From contig NZ_CAJYHX010000025.1 in assembly GCF_913774285.1 (NCBI RefSeq), forward strand, positions 173,125 through 237,124: a DNA stretch of 64,000 bases, given 5' to 3'. Origin of the DNA: an uncultured Sphingomonas sp. (GTDB lineage: Bacteria; Pseudomonadota; Alphaproteobacteria; Sphingomonadales; Sphingomonadaceae). Positions 26,464-35,984 of this stretch are shown one piece after another. The notes below the pieces were generated by a model. It ran no database searches. It saw only the letters and a list, made by a program, of their open reading frames with translations, and was not told the DNA's origin. The position numbers and the translations under genes are program-made. The first letter of the stretch is position 1, and every line of letters begins with the position of its first letter.

Positions 26464-27964
26464 GGGGCTGCGGCACGCGGTTCAGCGCGGAGGCAGGCAG
26501 CGAGAGGTGCAGTCGCAAGCCTTCCACGGACCAATTCCGCTCGATCTGCCCGCCCAGCTGCCGAATGGCGCTAAGCTCGATCAGCTTGGTGCCGAAGCCT
26601 TCCTGCGCGGGTACCGCGACGGGAGGCCCGCCGCGCTCGCGCCACTCAAGATGGATGCGTGCGCCATCGGCCGCGATCTCGATTTCAACTTCGCCGTCGC
26701 TGGCCGAAAGCGAGCCATATTTGGCCGCATTGGTCGCAAGCTCGTGAAATAGAAGCGCCAGCGGCGTGGCGGAGCGGTCGTCGATGATGGCGTCGTCGCC
26801 CACGATCGTGATGCGACCCGCATAGGCTTCCAGCAAGTTGCCCAGCATGCCCGTCAGGCTATCCTGCACGGCGCTCGGCTTGGATGCCTCGCTGTGAGGG
26901 CGCACGAAGTCATGGGCACGACCCAGCGCCAGAATCCGCTCGCGCAGATCATTCGCGACCTCGGCCATCTCCGGATGGTGCCGGGTCGAGAAGCTGATCA
27001 GACCGCTGATCACCGAGAAAATGTTCTTGATCCGGTGGCTGAGCTCATGCGCGACGATTTCGCGCTGCACTTGGATCATCTTCTGGTCGTGGATATCGGT
27101 ACACGTGCCGAACCAGCGCGTGATCGCGCCGCCGCGGTCGCGGATCGGCAGCGCCCGGCCAAGCACCCAGCGATAGACACCATCGGCATGCTTCAATCGA
27201 TATTCGATCTCGTACGGCTCGCCGGTCTCCAGCGAATGCCGCCACGCGGACCACGCCCTGGGCTGGTCGTCAGGATGGAACATGCCGTTCCATCCTTCCC
27301 CGTCGGTGGAGCCGGACGGCACGCCCGTGAACGCATACCACTGGGCATTGTAATAATCGTGGAATCCGTCCGGGCGCGTCGACCAGACCATCTGCGGCAT
27401 TGCGTCCGCCAGAATCCGGAATTTCGCTTCCCGCTCCTCCAATTCGCGGTCGGTGCGGCGCGAAGCGCGTCGGGCGCCGAGCAATGCCATGACGTTCGCG
27501 GCCAGGACGCGCAGGCCCTCCTGCTGCACGTCGGTCAAGCCCGTGCGCGGGGCGCGGTCGATGACGCACAGCGCGCCGAGCCGCCCCCCCTCCTCCGACA
27601 CCAGCGGCGCGCCGGCGTAGAAGCGGATGCACGGCTCTCCCGTCACCAGCGGGTTCTCATGGAAGCGCGAGTCTAGCGTCGCATCGGGTACGACCATGAT
27701 GTCCGTGCCGCGCATCGCATGGGCGCAGAACGACGTCTCTCGCGGGGTCTCGGCAACCTCCAGGCCGGTTCGCACCGGAAACCATTGCCGATCGCCCTCG
27801 ACGATGCTCACCAGCGCGATCGGGGCCTCGCACAGTGCCGACGCGAAATCGGTGATCCGCGTGAGCTCGGCACTGCCGATCAGATCGGCCAGTCCGAAAC
27901 TGCGGATCGCCGAGGCCCGTACGGTCTCGTCCGGGCCGCCATCACCCTCCAGGCTGTCGGTCAT
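26453..27964 (-). CDS. GAF-PAS HWE-type sensor histidine kinase
   Basis: The 503-residue protein has a GAF domain (about 30-175, with SFCAHAM, DSRFHENPLVTG and GRLGALCVID), a PAS domain (about 185-310, MPQMVWSTRPDG to GTCTDIHDQKM), and an HWE kinase core with the phosphorylated His in AHELSHRIKNIFSVI, HELATNAAKYGSLS and a C-terminal WRERGGPP segment (the WxE signature). HWE kinases commonly feed single-domain receivers and the PhyR-EcfG stress pathway. Start choice is uncertain: 27964 has GGAAGAG upstream; an ATG at 28003 would add 13 residues. It converges on the receiver gene 26077-26463. Confidence 0.9.
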   Translation of the reverse strand: MTDSLEGDGGPDETVRASAIRSFGLADLIGSAELTRITDFASALCEAPIALVSIVEGDRQWFPVRTGLEVAETPRETSFCAHAMRGTDIMVVPDATLDSRFHENPLVTGEPCIRFYAGAPLVSEEGGRLGALCVIDRAPRTGLTDVQQEGLRVLAANVMALLGARRASRRTDRELEEREAKFRILADAMPQMVWSTRPDGFHDYYNAQWYAFTGVPSGSTDGEGWNGMFHPDDQPRAWSAWRHSLETGEPYEIEYRLKHADGVYRWVLGRALPIRDRGGAITRWFGTCTDIHDQKMIQVQREIVAHELSHRIKNIFSVISGLISFSTRHHPEMAEVANDLRERILALGRAHDFVRPHSEASKPSAVQDSLTGMLGNLLEAYAGRITIVGDDAIIDDRSATPLALLFHELATNAAKYGSLSASDGEVEIEIAADGARIHLEWRERGGPPVAVPAQEGFGTKLIELSAIRQLGGQIERNWSVEGLRLHLSLPASALNRVPQPPTA

Positions 27965-28085
27965 TTGCGGAACAATCTCTTCCAAATCGCACGACCGATG
28001 CATCAAGGACGTGGCATTGCTGCTGAAACAGCCTCGGCCGCGTGCCGCCGCAGGCGCCCGCAGCGCATGCGGCTGTCGGAACGTC

Positions 28086-28268
28086 TCAGATATCGTCGCC
28101 GAGCGCGCCCTTGACGCTGCCCTTCACGTCCTGCGCGGTGCCCTTGAGCTGCTGCGCCTCGCCTTCGGCGACGAGCTTGTCGTTGTCGGTCGCCTTCCCG
28201 ATCGCTTCCTTGACGTTGCCAACGATCTTGTTGCCGGCAGCGTTGATCTTGTCGGTGAGTTCACCCAC
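28086..28268 (-). CDS. CsbD-family stress protein
   Basis: The 60-residue hydrophilic helical protein matches the CsbD family: GNVKEAIGKATDNDKLVAEGEAQQLKGTAQDVKG split across two similar halves. The GTG start at 28268 is set by an AAAGGAA ribosome site 7 bases upstream; the frame stays open further up but is not family-like. CsbD proteins are abundant general-stress proteins of unknown biochemical role. An EcfG-type promoter lies 42-66 bp upstream, tying expression to the general stress response. Confidence 0.9.
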   Translation of the reverse strand: MGELTDKINAAGNKIVGNVKEAIGKATDNDKLVAEGEAQQLKGTAQDVKGSVKGALGDDI

Positions 28269-28309
28269 GGTAATTCCTTTCGGCAGGTCGGTTGAAACAG
28301 CCTGCATTC

Positions 28310-28334
28310 AACGGACTGACATAGGTCAAGTTCC
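28310..28334 (-). promoter_or_regulatory. EcfG-dependent promoter of the CsbD gene
   Basis: On the minus strand GGAAC (28334-28330), 16 bases, then CGTT (28313-28310): an exact match to the EcfG consensus, 42 bp before the GTG start with room for a transcript start about 35 bases upstream. Two perfect matches in front of the two genes expected in this regulon (ecfG and csbD) support each other. Confidence 0.85.
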
Positions 28335-28407
28335 TCTTCGCCGGCCCTGCCTTTGCTGAGACTGCGCAGGTGTGACGGACAGGCTCGTCCTGGATGACGA
28401 ACCGACG

Positions 28408-28902
28408 TCAACGCGCTGGCACAGACACTTCCGACCGCGGTTCCAGAAAGCGGAGATATCGCGCTTGCGACCGAGGCGCCGGCACCGCGCCGAACAGATC
28501 GCGGCGCAGCGCATATCCGGCTTTCCGCGCGAGGTCATCGAGGTTGACGCACGCATCGACGTGCCATCCCGGCGCCCCCTGGCGCGCAGCCTGCACCGCC
28601 TCCCGCAGGCTTCCCGCGCTCAGGAAGCGATAGTCATGCTCTTCGCGCATTGCGCGCGTTGAATTGCGTCCAAGCTCCGCGATGAAGAACGATGTCCCGT
28701 CTCGCCGACTGTCCTCGGTGAGATTTTCTAGCTCCAATTCTATCCACCCGTCGAGATGGGCGGCACGCATCGCGCCGGCAAAGCGAACCTGGCATTCGAG
28801 AATCAGCTGCTCCTCGCTGGACGCGACCAGCGCATGGACCTCGTGACACTCGAACAGATTGCCGTCTCGCATGCCTCCGATTTCCACGAGGTAGAGCTTC
28901 AT
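28408..28902 (-). CDS. DUF1543 domain protein
   Basis: The 164-residue protein begins MKLYLVEIGGMRDGNLFECHEV, the typical DUF1543 opening, with HLDGWIELE in the middle. DUF1543 proteins often carry two related halves; here the second half (SAGSLREAVQAARQGAP, HVDACVNLDDL) is divergent. The function is unknown. It is a separate unit, divergent from the FAD-binding protein gene that starts 27 bp away on the other strand. Confidence 0.8.
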   Translation of the reverse strand: MKLYLVEIGGMRDGNLFECHEVHALVASSEEQLILECQVRFAGAMRAAHLDGWIELELENLTEDSRRDGTSFFIAELGRNSTRAMREEHDYRFLSAGSLREAVQAARQGAPGWHVDACVNLDDLARKAGYALRRDLFGAVPAPRSQARYLRFLEPRSEVSVPAR

Positions 28903-28928
28903 CCTTTATCCTTCATGCTTGCGTTCCG

Positions 28929-30737
28929 ATGGCGCACACGACCTGCACGTTGGTGCAGGAACCTCCCAACTGTGAGCAGCGTTCCAGCAACCCTTCGAAG
29001 CGCAAAGCGCGAATAGAGGCTTTTCGTATCCATACCAAGGATCGCCACGACCCGGGCGAGCGCATCGCGATCGTCGGTGCCGGCGCCACCGGCACCTATG
29101 TGCTGCACGCCCTGCTCCGCAGCGCCGTCGCGCGCGAGATCGTCATGTTCGAAAGCAGCGACGCACTGGGCCCAGGCCTCGCCTACGCGGAGCATCTCAA
29201 TGCGCCCCATGCGCTGTCGAACATCGCCGGGATCGAAATCCCGCCGCTGATCGAAAGCCTCAACGCGTGGGCAGTGCGGCAGCCTCCCGACAAGCTTGAT
29301 GCCTGGGGCATCCGCACGTGCGCCAGCGACGACCGCGCCTTCTTTCCGCGGGTGGCCCTGGGTGCCTGGCTCGCCGATCAATTCGCCATGATTGTCGCCG
29401 GCAGCCCGGTGCCGGTTTGTGTGCAGCGGCACGCCGAAGTGGTGGACGTCGTCGCGATGCCGAAGGGCTGTCGGGTCGACTGGCGGGGCACAAACGGCCG
29501 CATCGTGCAGGACCAGTTCGACCGGCTGATCGTGGCGACGGGCTATGGCCCGATCGCGGCAACCACCCGCACCGGGGAGACCACGGCAGCCCTTGGACGG
29601 CCTCGGCAGACCGAACGCTTCGGGGTGCTGGGCTCGTCTCTGTCGGCGATCGACATGGTGACCGCGATCGCCACGGCGCGCGGCACGTTCGTCCGGCACG
29701 GTGATACACTGACCTATGTGGCCGAGCGCCCGTGGCGGGCAACCTTGCTCAGCCGGAACGGCCTGTTGCCGGAAGCGGATTATTGGTTCCCCCATCCCCT
29801 CCCCAGCTTGGAGGGGTTCACGCCCGAGACTGCGGCCGCAGTATTGCGGGCCGAAGACGGAGATCTGGACAGGCTGTTCGCCCAGTTCGTTGCGGTGCTG
29901 AGAAAGGGAGCGCCCGATTGGGCCGCGCATTTCGGTCTTGCCGAAGCGACTGCCGATGATTTCACGGATCGCTACTTCGCCGCCCGACATTCAAGCAATG
30001 CCTGGGATTATGCCCGCGAAAATCTGGCCGACGTGCGGCACTGGCATGCGCACCACGACACTCCCTTCTGGCGCATTGCGATCCTGAAGGCACACGAGGT
30101 GTTCGCCACGGTGATCCCGTCGCTGTCGGGAACCGATCTCGCCCGCTTCCATCGGGGCCTGAAGCGTGTGTTTACCGACAATTATGCAGCCGTTCCGCAC
30201 CTTTCGATCGAACGGATCCTGGCGTTGCACGATGCCGGCTACCTCGAGGCGCAGGCGCTGGGCGACGCATATGACATCGCGCCGCAGCAGGATGGCACCT
30301 GTCTGGTCCTGTCTCCGAACTGGACCGGTACGTTCGACGAACTCCTCGACGCCCGCGGATCGCAGACGGCCGCGCTGAACCACTTCCCGTTCCCGACCCT
30401 GCGCCTTCAGCTATGTGCCAGCGCGCTGGAAGCGGATCAGGCATGGAGCAGCGGCCTCAATCCTGCAGGCGACCTCACGATGCGTGGGCAGGACTCCTCG
30501 CTGGAGCGCGTGCATCTTTGCGCGCTTCCCTTTTTGCTGGGCAGCCGGCCGTTCGTGCAAGGACTCGTGGAGTGCGCTGCCATGGCGGCCGCGATCGGAG
30601 ATGCGATCCAGGAAGCACGCTGCTCGACAGACGCGGATCAGATCTCCGCTGCGGATCTACTGGATGTCCTGGAAAGGCCCAGCGTCATTCTCCCGGACGG
30701 AGCAGTGCTCTCGCTGGCAGGTTTGAAGCGAGGATGA
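28929..30737 (+). CDS. FAD/NAD(P)-binding protein
   Basis: The 602-residue protein has a dinucleotide-binding motif RIAIVGAGATGTYVLHALL (about 44-62) and MFESSDALGPGLAYAE, matching the FAD_NAD_binding_9 group, with a second pyridine-nucleotide-type stretch RFGVLGSSLSAIDMV (about 236-250). The first ~40 residues lack homology features and no ribosome site precedes the ATG at 28929, so the real start may be further in. Members are soluble flavoproteins of unknown substrate, some linked to amine or siderophore-type chemistry. It is not obviously in an operon; a decayed sigma-factor copy lies downstream. Confidence 0.82.
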   Translation: MAHTTCTLVQEPPNCEQRSSNPSKRKARIEAFRIHTKDRHDPGERIAIVGAGATGTYVLHALLRSAVAREIVMFESSDALGPGLAYAEHLNAPHALSNIAGIEIPPLIESLNAWAVRQPPDKLDAWGIRTCASDDRAFFPRVALGAWLADQFAMIVAGSPVPVCVQRHAEVVDVVAMPKGCRVDWRGTNGRIVQDQFDRLIVATGYGPIAATTRTGETTAALGRPRQTERFGVLGSSLSAIDMVTAIATARGTFVRHGDTLTYVAERPWRATLLSRNGLLPEADYWFPHPLPSLEGFTPETAAAVLRAEDGDLDRLFAQFVAVLRKGAPDWAAHFGLAEATADDFTDRYFAARHSSNAWDYARENLADVRHWHAHHDTPFWRIAILKAHEVFATVIPSLSGTDLARFHRGLKRVFTDNYAAVPHLSIERILALHDAGYLEAQALGDAYDIAPQQDGTCLVLSPNWTGTFDELLDARGSQTAALNHFPFPTLRLQLCASALEADQAWSSGLNPAGDLTMRGQDSSLERVHLCALPFLLGSRPFVQGLVECAAMAAAIGDAIQEARCSTDADQISAADLLDVLERPSVILPDGAVLSLAGLKRG

Positions 30738-30816
30738 CAAAGCGATCCCGGCGCTTCACGAACGCCGGGCTTGCGCCTTCTCCGGGATGTGGAGACCAAT
30801 GCGGCCTCGCTCGGTA

Positions 30817-31150
30817 AGGCCGCCATCGGGAGCGGCGCCGCCGGGCCGAGCGCGCATTGGGAGCATTGCGCGCCTGGACGGCATTCATCGATGCGAACAG
30901 ACTGACTACCGCGTCCAGGGTACATGCGAAATCCTGGCGCTTGGTGTTAAGGTCGCCTTCGGTCATCAGCACCGACCATCGGGCTGATCCGGAGCAGTGC
31001 AGGCGCACGCATACCCCGTACGACGCTCGTCTTTCCGACGCCGGAGTGCACAATTTCTTCCGCCGCAATGCCCGCGGCCGGTGCGGCCTTGCGTTCCCAC
31101 CCGAAGCCCCTCCGCCAGCGCATCAGCCAAGCGATAGGGAGCCCGCCTTT
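30817..31150 (-). pseudogene. Decayed second copy of the ecfG 3' half
   Basis: Read on the minus strand, region-4-like sequence appears as AAGIAAEEIV then GV and TSVVRGMR in one frame (compare AAGMSYEEVAEVTGV and GTVKSR in ecfG). After a frameshift comes LMTEGDLNTKRQDF and AVVSLFASMNAVQARNAP (compare LMNEGILNTKRQDF and AVISLLASLKAIQARHAP). A further shift gives AAPLPMAA (compare AAPLPIAA at the ecfG C terminus). DNA similarity runs to the region of the ecfG stop. Sigma region 2 is not found. It is a broken paralogue, lying just upstream of, and opposite to, the TonB receptor gene. Confidence 0.8.
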
Positions 31151-31193
31151 CGCCGACCTGCGCCAATCAAAAAGAAAAGTTAAATTATTTAAG

Positions 31194-31222
31194 TTGACCG
31201 CGTCGCTACTTTCATTTCAGAT
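31194..31222 (+). promoter_or_regulatory. Possible sigma-70 type promoter of the TonB receptor
   Basis: TTGACC (31194-31199) lies 17 bp before TCAGAT (31217-31222), within an AT-rich patch that stands out from the surroundings. The 100-base leader that would follow contains two small hairpins, GACGGC-AAAA-GCCGTC (31232-31247) and ATACC-TGCAAA-GGTAT (31270-31285). Neither matches a riboswitch known to me. Confidence 0.35.
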
Positions 31223-31321
31223 GAAGCCCGAGACGGCAAAAGCCGTCCGGACGGGGAGGAAAAGGTTGCATACCTGCAAAGGTATCCCGCCACTGCCTCC
31301 CATTGCCTGGGAGTTCGAGAC

Positions 31322-34300
31322 ATGGTGCAGTCGTTCCGCCTCCGTCGCAGCCATCTGCTTTGTGCAGCTTCCTTTCTCTGCCTTGCCGCTAGCGGAACGG
31401 CATTTGCGCAGGACAGCGCTTCAACCGCTGACAGCGCTGCCGGACAAGAGGGCGAGATCGTTGTCACCGGCATCCGCGCTTCGCAGGCCCGCGCGATCGA
31501 AGTGAAGCGCGAAGCATCGTCGGTGGTCGATGCGATCTCGGCGGAGGACATCGGCAAGCTGCCCGACGTAACCATCTCCGACTCGCTCCAGCGCATCACC
31601 GGCGTGCAGATCCGCCGCGATGCAGGCGAGGGCGCGGCGATCAACATCCGCGGCCTGCCGCAGGTGACGACGCTGCTCAACGGCGAAGCCTATCTCGGCG
31701 CCAATTCCATCACGACGATCCAGCCGAATTTCAACGACATTCCGTCGCAGCTCTTCTCGGGCGCGGACGTGATCAAGTCGACCACGGCGGACCTGCTCAA
31801 TGCCGGCATCACCGGCACGGTCAACCTGCGCACCCGCCGCCCGTTCGACCTGAAGCGCGGCCTCACGCTCGCCGCGACCGCCGAGGGCTCCTATGGCGAC
31901 AAGACCAAGAGCTGGGATCCCAATGTCAACGGCCTGGTCGGCTGGCAGAACGACCGCGTCGGCTTCATCGTTTCTGCCGCTTATTCGGACCTGAAGCTTT
32001 CTAATTCGCATAATGGCATCCAGGAAGGCTATGGCGCCGCGCTGCATAACGAGGGACTGGCCGATGCCACGAGCTGCGGCGGCTTCTCGCCCCAGGCGCC
32101 TGGCTGCACCGCCACCACGCGTCCGCGCGGCACGCCGGTCGCCGGGGGAATCGACGTCAACGGCGACGGTGACGCGAACGACACGTTCATCGTGCCGCAG
32201 GGCTTCACCGCCTGGAACCGCATCACCCAGCGCCAGCGGCTGGGTGTGAACGGCTCGTTCCAGGCAAAGCTCAACGACGCGCTGAGCTTCACCGCCGACG
32301 GCTTCTACACCCGCCAGACCCAGTATAACCGCACCGCCGGCATCCAGATGCAGAATGTGAACTGGCAGGCGGCGGAGTTCGTGCCGCTGAAGTCGCAGGA
32401 TACCGGCGCGACCTCGGGCGGCTATCACGTCAACACGACGCAGGTGTACCAGTACGATCTCGGCAACTTCGACTCCTATTCCGAGACATATCGGTGGAAG
32501 TCGGAATCGCAGAACTACAATGCCGAACTGAAATTCGACAATGGCGGCAAGTTCCGCGCAACGCTGCGCGGCCTCTATGGCAAGGCCACGCAGAACCAGG
32601 ACCAGAGCTACCTCCAGTTCAGCGTAAGCAACGGCATCCAGTGGCAGCCGGGCGGCATCGGCCATTACCCGGCGGCGATCGGCGGGGACCGCGCCTTCAA
32701 TCCCGGCGGCTATACGGTGAACACGCTGGCCGGCCTCAACTCGCTGCGCGCCACCGTCGACTATACCGGCGACGAGCCCAGCTTCACCCTGCCGACCCAG
32801 CTGACCTCGCTGCTCGGCAACGCGGCCAATTATGCGCTGAAGACGATGTCGTCGGAGGACAATTATCGGCGCCGGGCGGATCTGAAGGTCGGTCGCTTCG
32901 ATGCCGAATATGACATCAGCGACACGTTCAACATCACCGGCGGCATTCGCTACAGCGATCGCTCGGTCGACAATTACCAGTTCGAGCGCGTCGCGCCGGT
33001 CTATGCGGGCCAGGGCGCGAGCAATGCCGCCGGCTGTCTGGTCAAGTGGAAAGCGTTCGACGTCTCGGTCAACGACTCCACCTGCTCGGCGGGCGACGGC
33101 ACGCGCTTCTATACCGCCGGCCTCACCCGCAAGGCGACCGATCCGGTGTTCAACGGCCAGGTGAAGCCGTACAACCTGCCGGGCAGCGGCCTGCCGGCGG
33201 TTTATGTCCTCGACCCGCACACGATGGACAATGCCGCGGCGTTCCAGAACGGCTTCTATCCGAACGAGCAGGAGCACCTGAATCCGGGCGCTTCCTACGA
33301 TGTCGGCATTAAGCAGTGGTCCGGCTATTTCCAGCTGAACTTCAAGGACCTGGAGCTGGGCGGCATCACGGTGCGCGGCAATGGCGGCCTGCGCGTGATC
33401 AACACCAAGCTCGACATTCGCCAGAACGTGGTGGGCGGCCCGCTGCCCTATGGTTTGTCGAACCAGGACGGCGGCGACCTGCGCACCCAGCGCGAGTTCA
33501 CCGATCTGCTGCCGGCGTTCAACCTGGCCTTCGACTTCACGCCGAAGCTGCGCCTGCGCCTTGCCTATGCCCGGACGATGACGCTGCTCAACCTCGACCA
33601 GTGGGGCGGAGGCCTGACCCCGGGCTATGCGATCGACACCTCGACGGGCCTGTTCCGCGTCACCGGCGGCAGCCAGGCGGGCAATCCGCAGCTGGATCCG
33701 TGGCGCGCGGACAATCTCGATGCCTCGGTCGAATATTATATCGGCCGCGCCTCGATGATCAGCCTCGCGGCCTTCTACATCGACGTGCAGAGCTTCATCC
33801 AGAACGGCATCATCTACCGCAGCGACCTGCCCGACAATGACGGCGTGGTGCGCAACCGGACGGTGCCGATCAACACGCTGGTCCAGGGCGCCGGCGGTAC
33901 GCTGAAGGGTATCGAGGCGTCGTGGAAGCAGTCGCTGGGCGATATCGGCTTCATGCCGAGCTTCGCGCGCGATTTCGGCTATGACCTGAACTTCACCTAT
34001 TCGCCTTCGACGACGGGCGACAAGGATCTGGCCGGGCAGGAGATTCCGTTCCAGGACAACTCGAAGTACCAGGCCAACGCCGCGCTCTATTATCAGGCGC
34101 ACGGCCTCCAGGCGCGCGTCGCGTGGAACTACCGCTCCAAGCGCGCCGTGCAGTCGAACTTCGTCAACGGCCTGAGCGGCTCCGAACTCTACCAGGCACC
34201 GACCAATTATGTCGACGCGTCGATCAGCTACGACATCACGCCCAATGTGACGATCTACGGCCAGGGGCAGAACCTGACCGGCGAATATGAGAAATACTAC

Positions 34301-34378
34301 ATCGTCTATCCGGACGAGCGCGCATACAACAATATCTACGAGCGGCGCTTCATGGCCGGCGTGCGCGCGAAGTTCTGA
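31322..34378 (+). CDS. TonB-dependent receptor (Caulobacter type)
   Basis: The 1018-residue outer-membrane protein has a signal peptide (1-29, cleavage after GTAFA), a short TonB-box region GEIVVTGIR, a plug domain (about 55-175; EDIGKLPDVTISDSLQRITGV, INIRGLPQVTTLLNG), and a beta-barrel ending in the terminal Phe of MAGVRAKF. It matches the long Caulobacter-type receptors that import oligosaccharides or other large substrates with energy from TonB. It is followed after a terminator-like hairpin by a tryptophan-halogenase-like gene, a pairing common in sphingomonads and caulobacters. The substrate is unknown. Confidence 0.94.
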   Translation: MVQSFRLRRSHLLCAASFLCLAASGTAFAQDSASTADSAAGQEGEIVVTGIRASQARAIEVKREASSVVDAISAEDIGKLPDVTISDSLQRITGVQIRRDAGEGAAINIRGLPQVTTLLNGEAYLGANSITTIQPNFNDIPSQLFSGADVIKSTTADLLNAGITGTVNLRTRRPFDLKRGLTLAATAEGSYGDKTKSWDPNVNGLVGWQNDRVGFIVSAAYSDLKLSNSHNGIQEGYGAALHNEGLADATSCGGFSPQAPGCTATTRPRGTPVAGGIDVNGDGDANDTFIVPQGFTAWNRITQRQRLGVNGSFQAKLNDALSFTADGFYTRQTQYNRTAGIQMQNVNWQAAEFVPLKSQDTGATSGGYHVNTTQVYQYDLGNFDSYSETYRWKSESQNYNAELKFDNGGKFRATLRGLYGKATQNQDQSYLQFSVSNGIQWQPGGIGHYPAAIGGDRAFNPGGYTVNTLAGLNSLRATVDYTGDEPSFTLPTQLTSLLGNAANYALKTMSSEDNYRRRADLKVGRFDAEYDISDTFNITGGIRYSDRSVDNYQFERVAPVYAGQGASNAAGCLVKWKAFDVSVNDSTCSAGDGTRFYTAGLTRKATDPVFNGQVKPYNLPGSGLPAVYVLDPHTMDNAAAFQNGFYPNEQEHLNPGASYDVGIKQWSGYFQLNFKDLELGGITVRGNGGLRVINTKLDIRQNVVGGPLPYGLSNQDGGDLRTQREFTDLLPAFNLAFDFTPKLRLRLAYARTMTLLNLDQWGGGLTPGYAIDTSTGLFRVTGGSQAGNPQLDPWRADNLDASVEYYIGRASMISLAAFYIDVQSFIQNGIIYRSDLPDNDGVVRNRTVPINTLVQGAGGTLKGIEASWKQSLGDIGFMPSFARDFGYDLNFTYSPSTTGDKDLAGQEIPFQDNSKYQANAALYYQAHGLQARVAWNYRSKRAVQSNFVNGLSGSELYQAPTNYVDASISYDITPNVTIYGQGQNLTGEYEKYYIVYPDERAYNNIYERRFMAGVRAKF

Positions 34379-34393
34379 TCCTCATCTCTGAGG

Positions 34394-34420
34394 CGCCTCG
34401 GTCCCGTGCGGGCCGGGGCG
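34394..34420 (+). terminator. Hairpin between receptor and halogenase genes
   Basis: CGCCTCGG pairs with CCGGGGCG (one G-T pair), and inside it CCCG pairs with CGGG around a TG loop, giving a 12-bp hairpin 15 bp after the receptor stop. TCGCTTGTTCC follows, only mildly T-rich. It may reduce read-through into the halogenase-like gene. Confidence 0.55.
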
Positions 34421-34472
34421 TCGCTTGTTCCGAGTGCTTCCGCCGAACGCGGCTTGGCCCTAGGAAAAGAAG

Positions 34473-35984
34473 ATGCGCGAAGCCGGACAACCCATTCGCT
34501 CGATCCTGATCGTCGGCGGCGGCACCGCCGGCTGGATGGCGGCTGCCCTGCTCGAGCGGCTGCTCGATCGCCAGCCGGTGACGATCACCCTGCTGGAGAG
34601 CCCCGACATCCGCACCGTCGGCGTCGGCGAGGCGACGGTGCCGGCGGTTCGCGACTATTTCCGCGCGATCGGTGTCAGCGAAGCGGAGGTGCTGCGCGAG
34701 GCGAAGGGCACCGCCAAGCTGGGCATCGAGTTCCGCGACTGGGCGCGGCCGGGCGACAGCTTCTTCCACCCTTTCGGGCTCTACGGGATCGCGTCGCGCG
34801 GCGTGGGGTTCCACCATTACTGGCTGAAGCGTCGCGCCGCCGGCGACCAGACGCCGCTCGCCGACTATTGCCTCGCCACCCAAATGGCGATGCGCGGACT
34901 GATCATGCCGCCGGCCGAGAACCCGCCCAACGATCTCGGCATCTTCGACTGGGCGGTGCATTTCGACGCGGGACTGTTTGCCCGCTTTCTGGCGCGCGTG
35001 GCTACCGGACGGGGTGTGCGCCACATTGAGGGCACCGTCGCGACCGTCGATCAGGACGGCGAGAGCGGCTTCCTCACCGCGGTGACGCTGCAGGACGGCA
35101 ACCGCATCGAGGCGGACCTGTTCCTCGACTGCACCGGCTTTCGCAGCCTCTTGCTCAGCGGGACGCTGGGTGTGCCCACTATAGACTGGAGCCATTTGCT
35201 GCCGTGCGACCGCGCGGTGGCGATGCCCTGTGCGCACGGGGACGCCTTCACCCCCTATACGCGCAGCACCGCACTGGCGGCGGGGTGGCAATGGCGCATC
35301 CCGCTGCAGCACCGCGTCGGCAATGGCTATGTCTATGCCAGCGCACACCTCTCCGACGACGAGGCCCAGGCCGTGCTGCGCGGGCGGCTGGAAGGCGAGG
35401 CGCTGGCCGAGCCGAACTTCCTGCGCTTCACCACCGGGCATCGGGCGCGCGTCTGGGAGAAGAACGTCGTTGCGCTAGGGCTTGCGGCAGGCTTTCTTGA
35501 GCCACTGGAATCCACGAGCCTCACGCTGATCCAGTCGGGCGTGGAGCGGCTCGGCAACTTGATGCCCGATCGCGGCTTCGCGCCGGAACTCGCGGACGAG
35601 TTCAACCGGATCACTGCCCTCGAATATGCGCGCATCCGCGACTTCCTGCTGCTCCATTACTGGGCGAACGGGCGCACCGGCGAGCCGCTATGGGATGCAT
35701 GCCGCGCGAACCCGCTGCCGGAGGAACTCGCGCACAAGGTGCAGCTGTTCCGCAGCCGCGGCGTGTTCGCCCGCTATGAATGGGAGTCGTTCCGCGATCC
35801 GAGCTGGCTGTCGATGTACGCAGGGTTCGACCTGCTGCCCCAGCGCCATGATCCGCTTGCCGACCATTTCACGGACGGCGAACTGGAAGGCGCATTTGGC
35901 CGGATGCGGGAGGCGCTGGGCCGCGCATTGGCACTGGCCGAGCCACACCGGACCTATCTCGAACGCATCGGCGCTATTGCATGA
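34473..35984 (+). CDS. Tryptophan 7-halogenase family flavoprotein
   Basis: The 503-residue protein has the FAD motif GGGTAG (15-20), the halogenase signature WQWRIP (272-277), the catalytic Lys in TAKLGIEFRDW (Lys82, equivalent to PrnA Lys79) and the Glu of FLEPLESTSL (Glu346). All residues needed for flavin-dependent halogenation via hypochlorous acid/lysine chloramine are therefore present. Sphingomonad members next to TonB receptors have rarely been tested and may act on other substrates. A flavin reductase partner is not in the window. The start fits an AGGAAAAGA ribosome site. The stop overlaps a short ORF (ATGA). Confidence 0.92.
   Translation: MREAGQPIRSILIVGGGTAGWMAAALLERLLDRQPVTITLLESPDIRTVGVGEATVPAVRDYFRAIGVSEAEVLREAKGTAKLGIEFRDWARPGDSFFHPFGLYGIASRGVGFHHYWLKRRAAGDQTPLADYCLATQMAMRGLIMPPAENPPNDLGIFDWAVHFDAGLFARFLARVATGRGVRHIEGTVATVDQDGESGFLTAVTLQDGNRIEADLFLDCTGFRSLLLSGTLGVPTIDWSHLLPCDRAVAMPCAHGDAFTPYTRSTALAAGWQWRIPLQHRVGNGYVYASAHLSDDEAQAVLRGRLEGEALAEPNFLRFTTGHRARVWEKNVVALGLAAGFLEPLESTSLTLIQSGVERLGNLMPDRGFAPELADEFNRITALEYARIRDFLLLHYWANGRTGEPLWDACRANPLPEELAHKVQLFRSRGVFARYEWESFRDPSWLSMYAGFDLLPQRHDPLADHFTDGELEGAFGRMREALGRALALAEPHRTYLERIGAIA

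Noticed and set aside
31421..34102. 893-codon open frame on the minus strand
   Set aside because: It runs antisense through the TonB receptor, lacks family signatures and is a by-product of high GC content.
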